Origin: Lachnospiraceae bacterium
GTDB lineage: Bacteria; Bacillota; Clostridia; Lachnospirales; Lachnospiraceae
Assembly: GCA_022510565.1 (NCBI GenBank)
Contig: JAFLTE010000005.1
Coordinates: 1 to 64,000 of the forward strand
DNA: 64,000 nucleotides
Direction of reading: 5' to 3'
Shown: piece after piece, positions 53,411 to 62,344 of the stretch
How the letters are laid out: each line of letters opens with the position of its first letter
Numbering within the stretch: position 1 is the first letter of the stretch
Notes under the pieces: generated by a model
What the model was told of the DNA's origin: nothing
Seen by the model: the letters and a program-made list of their open reading frames with translations, nothing else
The model's database searches: none
Position numbers and translations under genes: made by a program

Positions 53411-54253
53411 ATGCCGCAGATTATAGATGGCAAAGCAATTTCTGCCGCAATAAAAGAAGAATTAAAAGAGAAGGTGGAAGAGTTAAAGGCCCGGGACGTA
53501 CATATATGTCTTGCTGTAATTCAAGTGGGGAATGACCCTGCTTCCGCCGTATATGTTGGGAATAAGAAAAAGGCATGCGCATACATCGGGATTGAATCTC
53601 TTGCATATGAACTGCCGGAGGAGACTACGCAGGAGGAACTGCTTAGGCTGATTGGGGAGCTGAATGCAAATCAGAAAGTAAATGGTATATTAGTGCAGCT
53701 TCCTCTTCCGAAGCATATTGACGAAAATGATGTTATCCGTGCGATCGATCCGAAGAAAGACGTGGATGGGTTTCATCCGCAGAGTGTCGGTGCACTCTGC
53801 ATCGGACAGGAGGGGTTCGTGTCCTGTACGCCTGCGGGGATTATACAGCTGTTAAAACGTTCCGGAATTGAGATCGCCGGTAAGGAGTGCGTGGTGATTG
53901 GTCGGAGCAATATTGTGGGTAAGCCCATGGCCCTTCTTCTTCTTCGTGAGAACGGTACGGTTACGGTCACTCACTCCAGAACCAAGGATTTAAAGGAAGT
54001 GACAAAAAGAGCAGACATTCTTATCGTGGCAATCGGAAAGCCGAAGATGATTACGAAGGAATATGTAAAAGAGGGAGCGGTTGTGATCGATGTCGGAATA
54101 CATCGCAACGAGAACAACAAGCTGTGTGGTGATGTGGACTATGACGATGTGGCACCGATATGCAGTGCCATAACACCCGTACCGGGCGGTGTGGGTCCCA
54201 TGACAATTGCCATGTTGATGCATAATTGTGTTGAGGCCGGTAATGTGAGATAA
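53411..54253 (+). CDS. folD: Methylenetetrahydrofolate dehydrogenase / cyclohydrolase
   Basis: A 280-residue bifunctional enzyme interconverting 10-formyl-, methenyl- and methylene-THF with NADP. Signatures: VQVGNDPASAVYVGNKKKAC with the catalytic Tyr and Lys (about 37-56), VQLPLPKHIDENDVI, DVDGFHPQSVGALC, GRSNIVGKPMALLLL (nucleotide-binding, about 163-177) and PVPGGVGPMTIAMLM. The ATG at 53411 is preferred because AGGAGG (53398-53403) is seven bases upstream; an in-frame ATG at 53405 is too close. Its partner fhs lies immediately upstream. Confidence 0.97.
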   Translation: MPQIIDGKAISAAIKEELKEKVEELKARDVHICLAVIQVGNDPASAVYVGNKKKACAYIGIESLAYELPEETTQEELLRLIGELNANQKVNGILVQLPLPKHIDENDVIRAIDPKKDVDGFHPQSVGALCIGQEGFVSCTPAGIIQLLKRSGIEIAGKECVVIGRSNIVGKPMALLLLRENGTVTVTHSRTKDLKEVTKRADILIVAIGKPKMITKEYVKEGAVVIDVGIHRNENNKLCGDVDYDDVAPICSAITPVPGGVGPMTIAMLMHNCVEAGNVR

Positions 54254-54280
54254 CCTACAGCAACAGAAAGGGAACTGCTT

Positions 54281-55732
54281 ATGAAGTGCCCAAATTGTGG
54301 AAACGAGCTAAAAGAAGGGCATCTGATCTGTGAAATATGCGGAGAAGAGATTCAGATTGTGCCTGACTTTGAGCCGGAAATAGAAAACAGCATAACGGAG
54401 ACCTTGTCCACGCTTGTGGCATTGCAGGAAGGGGAAGACACACAGGAAATACAGCCGGAAGATGAGGAGGACGAGGAAAAGATAATACCGGAGCCGGAAG
54501 ACACGACAGAAAGCGGTAAAACGATATGGGTAGTTGTAAGTCTGGTCATTATTTTCGTCATAGCCTTGGTATCTTACGGTGCGTATGCCTATCATATCCG
54601 AACGCTTGATTATCAGCTTGACAGGGCGAGGGAATATGCCGCGCAGGAATCCTATGCGGAGGCAATCGCATGCCTGGAAAACGCATATGAAAGTTATCCT
54701 GACGTGGCGCAGATTCTGTTTATGGAAGCAAACTATTACTATATACAGCAGGATAATGTGTCGGCGGTTCAGGTGTTGTACCGTATTATAGAACGTGGGG
54801 ATTTTTCGGCTGAAGACATAGAAGAAGCCTACAGTAAAGTTATAACTATCTATGCCAATGAAGGGATGTATGGACAGATTAATGAGCTTTTGCGGAATTG
54901 TCCGGAGACGGAGATCGTCAATATGTTCCAGAGTTATCTTGCTATGGAGCCCGAGTTCAGTTATGTGGAAGGAAGCTATGCCGAAGTGGTTCCGTTAAAA
55001 CTCAGTTCCAACACATCCGGAACAATTTATTATACAACAGACGGTTCTATGCCCGATAAAAACAGCTTGATCTATACGGCGCCGCTCTTTTTGGAGTCGG
55101 GAGAATATACAATCAGCGCTTTTTTCGTGAATGATTACGGAATTGAGAGTGAGATCGTCAGCAAGACATACGTCATTAATCTGTCGGTACCTAATCCGCC
55201 GGAGATAGCACTTTACAGTGGGGAATATACAGAGCCTACTATGATTGCCGTGGAGCAAATCGAAGGGTGCAGGGTATATTATACGACGGACGAATCCGAC
55301 CCGACGGCAGACAGTGTTCCGTATACAGGGCCTATTCCCATGCCCTTGGGCAGGACATTGTTTAAATTTGTCAATATCAGTGAAGAAGGTGTATCAAGCG
55401 AAATAACAACGCGAACCTATACACTGAGGCTTAGAAATGCAATTCCGACCACGCAGGCGGTTTCGAACCTGGTTACGCGGCTGGTGGAGATTGGATATCT
55501 GGAAGACGAAGCGGGACATAATAAGCGTCAGAGCGGCACGTATAGTTATCGTTTCAGCTCCGTGCTCCGTATCGGAGAAGGAGATGATTATTATACGATT
55601 AACGAGCATTATGACGACGGCACGGGAATTTTGAGCCGAACAGATAAGGTATTCCTTGTCAATATACATACGGGCGAGGCAGCTCAGCTGGGATATGACG
55701 AAAACGGTGAGTTTATGGCTGTGATTCTCTAG
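54281..55732 (+). CDS. Zinc-ribbon membrane protein with TPR-like and CHB_HEX repeats
   Basis: Unnamed 483-residue protein. A four-Cys zinc ribbon (CPNC...CEIC, residues 3-20) sits on the cytosolic side, then an acidic linker, one membrane helix (81-104), and an outside portion. Residues 115-220 look like TPR-type helices (YAAQESYAEAIACLENAYES). Two chitobiase C-terminal-type repeats follow, at about 235-300 (GTIYYTTDGSMPDKNSLIYT) and 310-385 (CRVYYTTDESDPTADSVPYT). The last 95 residues have no assignment. The layout suggests an envelope protein that may respond to cell state; function unknown. The start has AAAGGGAAC upstream, 27 bases after folD. Confidence 0.75.
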   Translation: MKCPNCGNELKEGHLICEICGEEIQIVPDFEPEIENSITETLSTLVALQEGEDTQEIQPEDEEDEEKIIPEPEDTTESGKTIWVVVSLVIIFVIALVSYGAYAYHIRTLDYQLDRAREYAAQESYAEAIACLENAYESYPDVAQILFMEANYYYIQQDNVSAVQVLYRIIERGDFSAEDIEEAYSKVITIYANEGMYGQINELLRNCPETEIVNMFQSYLAMEPEFSYVEGSYAEVVPLKLSSNTSGTIYYTTDGSMPDKNSLIYTAPLFLESGEYTISAFFVNDYGIESEIVSKTYVINLSVPNPPEIALYSGEYTEPTMIAVEQIEGCRVYYTTDESDPTADSVPYTGPIPMPLGRTLFKFVNISEEGVSSEITTRTYTLRLRNAIPTTQAVSNLVTRLVEIGYLEDEAGHNKRQSGTYSYRFSSVLRIGEGDDYYTINEHYDDGTGILSRTDKVFLVNIHTGEAAQLGYDENGEFMAVIL

Positions 55733-55910
55733 TAAGGCGAACTTATTCGCCTGCTCATTGGAGTTTCCAAAGCTTCCCAATGTAAAACAGTTGCAAAAAT
55801 AAACAAGTTCCTTTATCATTAATGAGATGCATAGTGATACAGAGTATATTCATAAAATGTGTATGCATATATAGAACATCAGGGATATCAGTTTAGGAGG
55901 ATAAGTAGTA

Positions 55911-56801
55911 ATGTACAAGATTTTAAAAGCTGAAGAACTTACAACGAACATCTATTTGATGGACGTTGAGGCCCCGCGGGTTGCGAAATCCTGTCAGCCC
56001 GGTCAGTTTGTGATTGTCAGAATGGATGAGGAAGGTGAGCGTATTCCGCTGACCATATGCGACTATGACAGAGCGGCCGGCACGATCACCATCGTTTTTC
56101 AGGTAGTGGGTGCGGCTACGGAGATGATGAGAAACTTAAAAGCAGGCGACAGTTTCCATGATTTTGTGGGACCATTAGGCTGCCCTTCCGAATTTGTGCA
56201 CGAGGAGATAGAAAGTCTGCGAGGAAAAAAGATTCTTTTCGTGGCAGGCGGACTCGGTACGGCCCCGGTATATCCACAGGTGAAATGGCTTCATGAGCAT
56301 GGCGTGGCAGCGGATGTGATTGTGGGTGCCAAGACGAAAGAACTTCTGATTATGGAAGAAGAGATGAAGGCAGTAGCGGGTAATCTCTATATTACTACCG
56401 ACGACGGCTCATACGGCAGAAGCGGTATGGTGACGAAGGTAATTGACGATTTGATCACGGAGGAAGGCAAAAGTTACGATGTATGTGTTGCCATCGGACC
56501 GATGATTATGATGAAATTTGTCTGCCTGACAACAAAGAAATATGATCTTCCCACAATTGTCAGCATGAATCCGATTATGGTCGACGGTACCGGTATGTGT
56601 GGTGCCTGTCGTCTGACGGTGGACGGTGAAGTAAAATTCGCGTGTGTGGACGGTCCTGAATTCGATGGACATAAAGTTGATTTTGACCAGGCTATGAAAC
56701 GTCAACAGATCTATAAGACGAAAGAAGGCAGAGCATTCTTAAAGGCGCAGGAGGGCAACACTCATCATGGAGGATGCGGAAATTGTGGAGGTAATGACTA
56801 A
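55911..56801 (+). CDS. nfnA: NADH-dependent ferredoxin:NADP oxidoreductase, small subunit
   Basis: A 296-residue subunit of the electron-bifurcating transhydrogenase NfnAB, which couples NADH and reduced ferredoxin to NADPH formation. Residues 1-95 are an FAD-binding barrel (GQFVIVRMDEEGERIPLTIC), 100-215 the NAD-binding part (GKKILFVAGGLGTAPVYPQ). The C-terminal Cys cluster near 222-240 (GMCGACRLTVDG...FACVDG) binds the [2Fe-2S] centre. The tail HHGGCGNCGGND adds further Cys. The start has AGGAGG upstream. It overlaps nfnB by one base (TAATG). The 178 bases before it hold a GGCGAA/TTCGCC hairpin (55736-55751) and a possible TTGCAA-17-TATCAT promoter (55791-55819). Confidence 0.92.
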   Translation: MYKILKAEELTTNIYLMDVEAPRVAKSCQPGQFVIVRMDEEGERIPLTICDYDRAAGTITIVFQVVGAATEMMRNLKAGDSFHDFVGPLGCPSEFVHEEIESLRGKKILFVAGGLGTAPVYPQVKWLHEHGVAADVIVGAKTKELLIMEEEMKAVAGNLYITTDDGSYGRSGMVTKVIDDLITEEGKSYDVCVAIGPMIMMKFVCLTTKKYDLPTIVSMNPIMVDGTGMCGACRLTVDGEVKFACVDGPEFDGHKVDFDQAMKRQQIYKTKEGRAFLKAQEGNTHHGGCGNCGGND

Positions 56802-58189
56802 TGCAAACAGATGTATTAAAGAAAGTACCTGTCCGTGAGCAGGATGCGAAAGAACGCGCAGCAAATTTTGAAGAGGTATGTCTCGGTTATAATAAAGAGG
56901 AGGCAATGTGTGAAGCCACACGTTGTATTAACTGTCAGAATGCACAGTGTATCAAGGGATGTCCCGTGGCAATTAACATTCCGGGATTTATTGAGAAAGT
57001 AAAAGAGGGCGACATAGAGGCTGCATATCAGGTAATCAGCGAGTCGTCTGCACTTCCGGCGGTTTGCGGACGTGTCTGCCCGCAGGAGAGCCAGTGTGAG
57101 GGCAAATGTATCCGCGGAATTAAGGGTGAGCCGATTTCGATTGGTAAACTAGAGCGTTTCGTGGCAGACTGGGCGAGAGAGAATCATATTAAGCCTGAAG
57201 GAGCCAAAGAGAAAAAGGGTAAGAAAGTAGCCGTAATCGGTTCAGGACCTTCCGGATTGACTTGTGCCGGAGATTTAGCGAAGATGGGTTATGATGTCAC
57301 GATCTTTGAAGCGTTGCATGAGCCCGGAGGTGTGCTTGTGTACGGTATTCCGGAGTTTCGTCTGCCGAAACAGGAAGTGGTTGCCAAAGAGATTGAAAAC
57401 GTGAAATCTCTGGGGGTTAAGATTGAAACTAATGTAGTTGTGGGCAAATCCGTCACAATAGACGAACTTTTAAATGAGGAGGGATTTTCCGCAGTGTTCA
57501 TCGGCTCGGGAGCCGGACTTCCGAAATTCATGGGAATTCCGGGTGAGCAGGCTAACGGCGTGTTCTCGGCGAATGAATATTTGACAAGAAGCAACCTGAT
57601 GAAGGCCTTCGATGAGGAATCCAACACACCTATTATGCGCGGTAAGAAGGTGGCCGTCGTAGGTGGTGGTAATGTGGCAATGGATGCTGCCAGAACGGCA
57701 CTTCGTCTCGGAGCGGAGGTGCATATTGTATACCGCAGAAGTGAAGAGGAACTTCCCGCCCGTGTGGAGGAGGTACACCACGCCAAGGAGGAGGGCATTA
57801 TCTTTGACCTTTTGACTAACCCTGTAGAGATTCTGGAAGATGAGAACGGTTGGGTGTGCGGTATCAAGTGTGTGCGTATGGAATTGGGAGAGCCGGATGC
57901 TTCGGGCAGAAGGCGTCCTGTTGTAGTCGAGGGCTCCGAGTTTACGATGGAGGTGGACACGGTCATCATGTCGCTCGGAACATCTCCGAATCCTCTTATT
58001 TCTTCCACCACCGAGGGATTGGAAGTCAATAAGTGGCAGTGTATCGTTGCAGATGAAGAGTTCGGCAAGACGACGAAGGAAGGTGTCTATGCGGGCGGCG
58101 ATGCGGTAACCGGTGCAGCTACCGTGATTCTCGCTATGGGTGCAGGAAAGGCTGCAGCGAAAGGAATTGACGAGTACTTGTCCAAATAG
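56801..58189 (+). CDS. nfnB: NADH-dependent ferredoxin:NADP oxidoreductase, large subunit (GltA-like)
   Basis: A 462-residue flavin/iron-sulfur subunit homologous to the small subunit of glutamate synthase. Eight Cys (C42, C45, C50, C54 and C89, C93, C99, C103) bind two [4Fe-4S] clusters. Two Rossmann motifs follow: VAVIGSGPSGLTCAGDLAK (about 146) for FAD and VAVVGGGNVAMDAAR (about 286) for NADP. A C-terminal GGDAVTGAATVILAMGAGK closes the FAD site. Alone it could be read as glutamate synthase beta subunit. The translationally coupled nfnA and absence of a glutamate synthase large subunit favour NfnB. Confidence 0.92.
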   Translation: MQTDVLKKVPVREQDAKERAANFEEVCLGYNKEEAMCEATRCINCQNAQCIKGCPVAINIPGFIEKVKEGDIEAAYQVISESSALPAVCGRVCPQESQCEGKCIRGIKGEPISIGKLERFVADWARENHIKPEGAKEKKGKKVAVIGSGPSGLTCAGDLAKMGYDVTIFEALHEPGGVLVYGIPEFRLPKQEVVAKEIENVKSLGVKIETNVVVGKSVTIDELLNEEGFSAVFIGSGAGLPKFMGIPGEQANGVFSANEYLTRSNLMKAFDEESNTPIMRGKKVAVVGGGNVAMDAARTALRLGAEVHIVYRRSEEELPARVEEVHHAKEEGIIFDLLTNPVEILEDENGWVCGIKCVRMELGEPDASGRRRPVVVEGSEFTMEVDTVIMSLGTSPNPLISSTTEGLEVNKWQCIVADEEFGKTTKEGVYAGGDAVTGAATVILAMGAGKAAAKGIDEYLSK

Positions 58190-58211
58190 GGATAAGAAAT
58201 ATGTGACAAAT

Positions 58212-58248
58212 GATAAGAGAGTCTGTCATAACGGCGGACTCTCCTTAT
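58212..58248 (+). terminator. Hairpin after nfnAB
   Basis: GAGAGTC (58217-58223) pairs with GACTCTC (58237-58243), and ATAAG with CTTAT below it across a bulge. No T run follows, so termination is uncertain. The rest of the 203-base gap to the MORN gene is AT-rich, with a TATAAT at 58328 that may be a -10 box. Confidence 0.5.
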
Positions 58249-58392
58249 GTATTGTGGAAAAGCGCGCATGTTCGCTTTTTATATAATTCTTAATAATTTA
58301 TGCAGTAGTTTATTAAGGAATGCCAAGTATAATTATTACAAGAATAACGGAGGAAAATGTCCGGATTATCAGATGTAAGGCGGGTATGACAT

Positions 58393-59433
58393 ATGGACTT
58401 TAAAGAGCTGTTGAAGAAACCGTATATGACACCGATTCTTTTGGGTATTATTGCAATTCTTTTGATATGTATTATTGTATTGTTGTTGACACCCGGACGC
58501 GGCAGGAACGCAGCGAACGAAACGAACAGTGATTTACAACAGAATATTACGGATTATGCCGAAACACAAAAACAGAAGGATAACGCGTCGGGCTTGTCGG
58601 GCGAGACGGTCTCCATTGAGCCTGTGAAAGAGCAAACGGAACAGAGCGGAATGCTTGCGAGCGGCAAAGTGGGTGAAGAAATCGAAGAGAGTGAATTGAT
58701 TGCCGCGGATAAGGGAAAGACAGCGGTTGTAATTGACGAGGAAGACGAGAACGATGGCTCCCACAGCAAGGAATATATTTTAAATGAAGCGTATCCTTAT
58801 TTTGAGGACAATAATCATGCTGCGATATGGGATTTGGCACATCTGAAACGGTATGTCAAACTGTCTTCGGAGCTCAAGGGTACCAATCAGTTTTATTATA
58901 AAGGCGACATCAACAGTGCCGGCAGGCCTGATGGGAAGGGACTTGCCATCTACGAGGATAACAGTTACTACTACGGTGAATGGTCTGATGGTGTAAGAAA
59001 CGGGGACGGCAGATGGTTTCGGTTTTATATTGGCGAAGTCAGTAAACGCAATGCATTGGGTAAATATACATCGCACAGCTATGCGGGGGAGTGGGCTGAC
59101 GATCTGCCGAACGGTCAGGGGGCCGAACACTTTGACGTGGACGTTACCAAAATCAAGGGAAATGAGGAAGTTATACAGAACGTGGTAGGCGGTTTTAGTA
59201 ATGGCCTGTATGACGGCGATATGTTTGCAAATACCGTGGATTATACAGGGACTATGGATGAGTGGAACGGTGTCGCAGTAAACGGTGTGTTTGAATTGTG
59301 GAAAGATATGAGTTCTATCGGCGAATGCTCTGTGTGGCGCAATAAAGATAATGAAGAGCGTTATTTGGATATTGATAAATCGGAAAATAAGAATCAGGGA
59401 ATACGGGAACTGCTGCAAATAGATACAAAGTAG
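58393..59433 (+). CDS. Membrane-anchored MORN-repeat protein
   Basis: Unnamed 346-residue protein. One N-terminal membrane helix (about 13-35, PILLGIIAILLICIIVLLL) is followed by an acidic disordered stretch (about 40-125). An extracytoplasmic region then contains MORN-type repeats: GRPDGKGLAIYEDNSYYYGE (about 178-197), WSDGVRNGDGRWFRFYIG, and YAGEWADDLPNGQGAEHF (about 234-251). MORN repeats are short beta-hairpins seen in scaffold and membrane-associated proteins. No catalytic domain is visible. The start has AAGGCGGG upstream. Function unknown. Confidence 0.8.
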   Translation: MDFKELLKKPYMTPILLGIIAILLICIIVLLLTPGRGRNAANETNSDLQQNITDYAETQKQKDNASGLSGETVSIEPVKEQTEQSGMLASGKVGEEIEESELIAADKGKTAVVIDEEDENDGSHSKEYILNEAYPYFEDNNHAAIWDLAHLKRYVKLSSELKGTNQFYYKGDINSAGRPDGKGLAIYEDNSYYYGEWSDGVRNGDGRWFRFYIGEVSKRNALGKYTSHSYAGEWADDLPNGQGAEHFDVDVTKIKGNEEVIQNVVGGFSNGLYDGDMFANTVDYTGTMDEWNGVAVNGVFELWKDMSSIGECSVWRNKDNEERYLDIDKSENKNQGIRELLQIDTK

Positions 59434-59477
59434 AATTGTACAGGAATGACACATGATGAAAAAGGGGTAACGAGCAT

Positions 59478-59735
59478 ATGGACACAAGAATTGCGCTGAT
59501 TGGTATTATTGTGGAGAATGAGGAATGCGTGGAACAGCTTAATAAGCTGCTTCATGAATACGGAGAGTATATTATCGGAAGGATGGGGATTCCCTATCGC
59601 AAGAAAGAAATCAACATTATCAGCGTGGCAATCGATGCACCGCAGGATGTCATTAATGCACTGTCGGGTAAAATTGGGCGGCTTAACGGTATAAGCGCTA
59701 AGACTGTCTATTCCAATGTAAAAAATACACAATAG
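59478..59735 (+). CDS. TM1266-family putative [FeFe]-hydrogenase system regulator
   Basis: An 85-residue single ACT-like domain, matching the TM1266 family: MDTRIALIGIIVENEECVEQ, then YIIGRMGIPYRKKEINIISV and DAPQDVINALSGKIGRLNGI. Members are usually encoded near [FeFe]-hydrogenase maturation genes (hydE/F/G) and are thought to be regulators, with no proven mechanism. No hyd gene is in this window, so here it is separated from the system. The start has AAAGGGG upstream. It lies 44 bases after the MORN gene. Confidence 0.85.
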   Translation: MDTRIALIGIIVENEECVEQLNKLLHEYGEYIIGRMGIPYRKKEINIISVAIDAPQDVINALSGKIGRLNGISAKTVYSNVKNTQ

Positions 59736-59742
59736 GAAATTG

Positions 59743-59771
59743 TTGCAATCCGTGCAAAATGATTATAGAAT
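59743..59771 (+). promoter_or_regulatory. Promoter of the zinc-ribbon protein and rlmH
   Basis: TTGCAA (59743-59748), a 17-base spacer, TAGAAT (59766-59771), 63 bases before the start at 59835. Confidence 0.55.
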
Positions 59772-59834
59772 AAAGCTATGAAATGGATTTTTTTGTCAAT
59801 ATTTTGAATTTTTTGCGATAAGGAGTGTGACATA

Positions 59835-60530
59835 ATGCCTTGGTGTCCCATATGTAAGAATGAGTACAGGGAAGGAATCAAGCTCTGTGCAGAATGTCAG
59901 GTGGAGTTGGTTGAACAACTTGAGGATGAGCAAAGTGACGAAGCAGCCAAATTGGAACAAATAGCACGTTTGCAAGCCATGCTCGATGAGGAAAACGAAG
60001 CGCCGAATGCGGAGGACGACTCAGAAGCATACGTAGAGGAAGAACCGGCGGCATACCGTACCTATAGGAACAGCGCAGTCAAAGCGGAGGACAATCGTAT
60101 ATCGGCATATATGCTCTTTATCGTGGGCATCTTGGGTTTTGCGGGAGTAGTGCTTGTTTTTACGGGAATTATCCCTCTTTTCCCGGCAGCCGGAACTACC
60201 CGATATTTTGTGTGCGGTGTCATGGGTGCACTGTTTATACTCTTTATTGTATTTGGTGTGGTGTCTATGCGTGATTCTAAGCTTTTGCTTGTTCAGGCGC
60301 AGTCTGAGAATTCATTGTTGTCAGAGATAACCAAGTGGTGTAGTGATAATCTAAGTGCGGAGCAGATTGACAGTGGATTGTTCGAGGATGAGATGTCGGA
60401 AGAACAGAAATATTTTAAGAGAACCGACAGAATGAAAGAGCTTATTAACGATAAGTTTATGAATCTGGACCAGGGACTTTTGGAGCATTTTGTGGACGAG
60501 TACTATCAAGGGTTGTTTGAGGGCGAATGA
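59835..60530 (+). CDS. Zinc-ribbon protein with two membrane helices
   Basis: Unnamed 231-residue protein. Cys 4, 7, 18 and 21 (WCPICKNEYREGIKLCAECQ) form an N-terminal zinc ribbon. An acidic, helical linker (about 25-80) leads to two membrane helices (about 90-115 and 123-144). A cytosolic C-terminal helical domain (about 150-231, NSLLSEITKWCSDNLSAEQI) follows. Both termini are predicted inside. It overlaps rlmH by four bases (ATGA), so translation is coupled. Start site GGAGTG is upstream of the ATG at 59835. Confidence 0.75.
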   Translation: MPWCPICKNEYREGIKLCAECQVELVEQLEDEQSDEAAKLEQIARLQAMLDEENEAPNAEDDSEAYVEEEPAAYRTYRNSAVKAEDNRISAYMLFIVGILGFAGVVLVFTGIIPLFPAAGTTRYFVCGVMGALFILFIVFGVVSMRDSKLLLVQAQSENSLLSEITKWCSDNLSAEQIDSGLFEDEMSEEQKYFKRTDRMKELINDKFMNLDQGLLEHFVDEYYQGLFEGE

Positions 60531-61006
60531 AGATAACGGTTATTGCAGTCGGTAAGATGAAAGAGAAATTTTACAGGGATGCCGTCTCAGAGTATGAGAA
60601 ACGTCTCGGACGGTATTGTAAACTGGAAATGATACAGGTAGAGGATGAGAGAACTCCGGATAAAGCAGGCACGAATTTGACCGACTTAGTCAAGAAAAAA
60701 GAAGCGGAACGAATTCTGAAATATCTGAGGGAAGATGCTTTTGTTGTCGTTTTAGACATTAGGGGAAAGGCTTATGATTCCGAAGAATTTGCGGCTCAGA
60801 TAGAGAGTCTCGCAACCAAGGGAGTCAGTCATATTCAGTTTGTCATAGGTGGTTCCCTCGGACTGCATGAAGAAGTGTGTAAGAAGGCTGACCTGACGGT
60901 CAGCTTTTCTAAAATGACTTTTCCACACCAGCTGATGCGGGTTATTCTATTGGAACAGATATATCGGGCATACCGCATCATCGGAGGCGAGCCCTATCAC
61001 AAATAG
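60527..61006 (+). CDS. rlmH: 23S rRNA pseudouridine(1915) N3-methyltransferase
   Basis: A 159-residue SPOUT-family methyltransferase (YbeA/RlmH) that modifies the tip of helix 69 in assembled 70S ribosomes. The trefoil knot region is complete: VVLDIRGKAYDSEEFA (about 71-86), HIQFVIGGSLGLHEEV (about 103-118) with the SAM-binding Gly loop, and the C-terminal RVILLEQIYRAYRIIGGEPY. It overlaps the preceding gene by four bases. It is followed by the nucleoside phosphorylase gene after 13 bases. Confidence 0.97.
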   Translation: MKITVIAVGKMKEKFYRDAVSEYEKRLGRYCKLEMIQVEDERTPDKAGTNLTDLVKKKEAERILKYLREDAFVVVLDIRGKAYDSEEFAAQIESLATKGVSHIQFVIGGSLGLHEEVCKKADLTVSFSKMTFPHQLMRVILLEQIYRAYRIIGGEPYHK

Positions 61007-61019
61007 GAGAGATGGCGTT

Positions 61020-62327
61020 ATGAGAATGTATGACCTTATTATGAAGAAGCGAAACGGCGGGACGTTAAGCCGTGAAGAAATAGAGTATATGATTGCGGAA
61101 TATACGGCGGAGCATATTCCTGATTATCAGATGTCTGCTATGATGATGGCGATCTATTTTCAGGGAATGAGCGCAGAGGAGACGGTGGCACTTACCATGG
61201 CAATGGCACACAGCGGCGATATGATGGACTTAAGCGGCATATCCGGTGTTAAGGTAGATAAGCATTCCACCGGCGGTGTGGGGGACAAGACTTCCATCGC
61301 TCTTACACCCATGGTAGCGGCATGCGGCGTTAAGATTGCCAAGATGAGCGGCAGAGGGCTGGGTCACACCGGGGGAACCATTGATAAGCTGGAGAGTTTT
61401 GCCGGATTTACCACCGGAATAGATGCCGGACACTTCGTCAGACAGGTCAATGAAATTGGCGTATCCATCATGGGACAGACTGCGGATATTGCACCGGCGG
61501 ACAAGAAACTCTACGCTCTGCGGGATGTTACCGCCACGGTGGATAATATGTCTTTAATTGCCAGTTCCATTATGAGTAAGAAACTTGCCTCCGGTGCTGA
61601 TGCCATTGTGCTGGATGTTAAGACCGGAAGCGGCGCTTTTATGAAAAAAGAACAGGATGCCTTTGCTTTAGCCAAAGAAATGGTGACTCTGGGGAACATG
61701 GCGGGCAGAAAGACCATAGCCGTGGTCTCTGATATGGACCAGCCGCTTGGGCGGGCGGTAGGCAATGCCTTGGAGGTGATGGAGGCGATTGCAACCCTGC
61801 GCGGAGAGGGCCCGGAGGATTTTACACGGCTATGTATGACGCTGGGGACTTATATGTTGGTCGCAGGCGGCGCAGCTTCCGATGAAGAGGAAGCGAGGGC
61901 GCGATTGAATCGGGTGATAGAGGATGGCAGCGCGCTAAAGAAGTTGGCAGAGTTTGTAGAGGCACAGGGTGGTAATCCGGCGGCAGTGTATGACACCGCA
62001 CTTTTGCCGGCAGCATCTATTGTGGAGGACATAGATTCTGTGCAGGACGGTTATGTCTGTCATATTGACTGTGATGAGATTGGTATCTGTTCACTGCTTC
62101 TCGGCGGCGGAAGAGAAACGAAGGAGAGTGTAATCGATTTATCGGTAGGGCTTGTTCTGCATAAGAAAGTGGGCGATGCGGTCAGGACAGGAGAGGCGCT
62201 TGCCACCATATATGCCAATGACAGAAACAAATTAAATGCGGCGAAGGAGAGATTCTTGCGGGCATATCATTTTGCGGACGATCCTGTAGCGGCGGATTCT
62301 CTCATTAAGGGCATAGTACGGGAATAG
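61020..62327 (+). CDS. pdp: Pyrimidine-nucleoside phosphorylase
   Basis: A 435-residue enzyme splitting uridine, thymidine and deoxyuridine with phosphate into base and ribose or deoxyribose 1-phosphate. Signatures: helical domain (AEYTAEHIPDYQMSAMMMAI), phosphate-binding VKVDKHSTGGVGDKTSIAL (about 77-95), KMSGRGLGHTGGTIDKLES (about 109-127) and VLDVKTGSGAFMK (about 197-209). Length fits both Pdp and thymidine phosphorylase (DeoA); the Firmicutes context favours Pdp. Start has AGGAGA upstream. No deo genes flank it. Confidence 0.93.
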   Translation: MRMYDLIMKKRNGGTLSREEIEYMIAEYTAEHIPDYQMSAMMMAIYFQGMSAEETVALTMAMAHSGDMMDLSGISGVKVDKHSTGGVGDKTSIALTPMVAACGVKIAKMSGRGLGHTGGTIDKLESFAGFTTGIDAGHFVRQVNEIGVSIMGQTADIAPADKKLYALRDVTATVDNMSLIASSIMSKKLASGADAIVLDVKTGSGAFMKKEQDAFALAKEMVTLGNMAGRKTIAVVSDMDQPLGRAVGNALEVMEAIATLRGEGPEDFTRLCMTLGTYMLVAGGAASDEEEARARLNRVIEDGSALKKLAEFVEAQGGNPAAVYDTALLPAASIVEDIDSVQDGYVCHIDCDEIGICSLLLGGGRETKESVIDLSVGLVLHKKVGDAVRTGEALATIYANDRNKLNAAKERFLRAYHFADDPVAADSLIKGIVRE

Positions 62328-62344
62328 TCTGCATATAGTAAACT

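Noticed and set aside
56801-58189. Glutamate synthase small subunit
   Set aside because: No large subunit is nearby, and the one-base overlap with nfnA points to the NfnAB complex.
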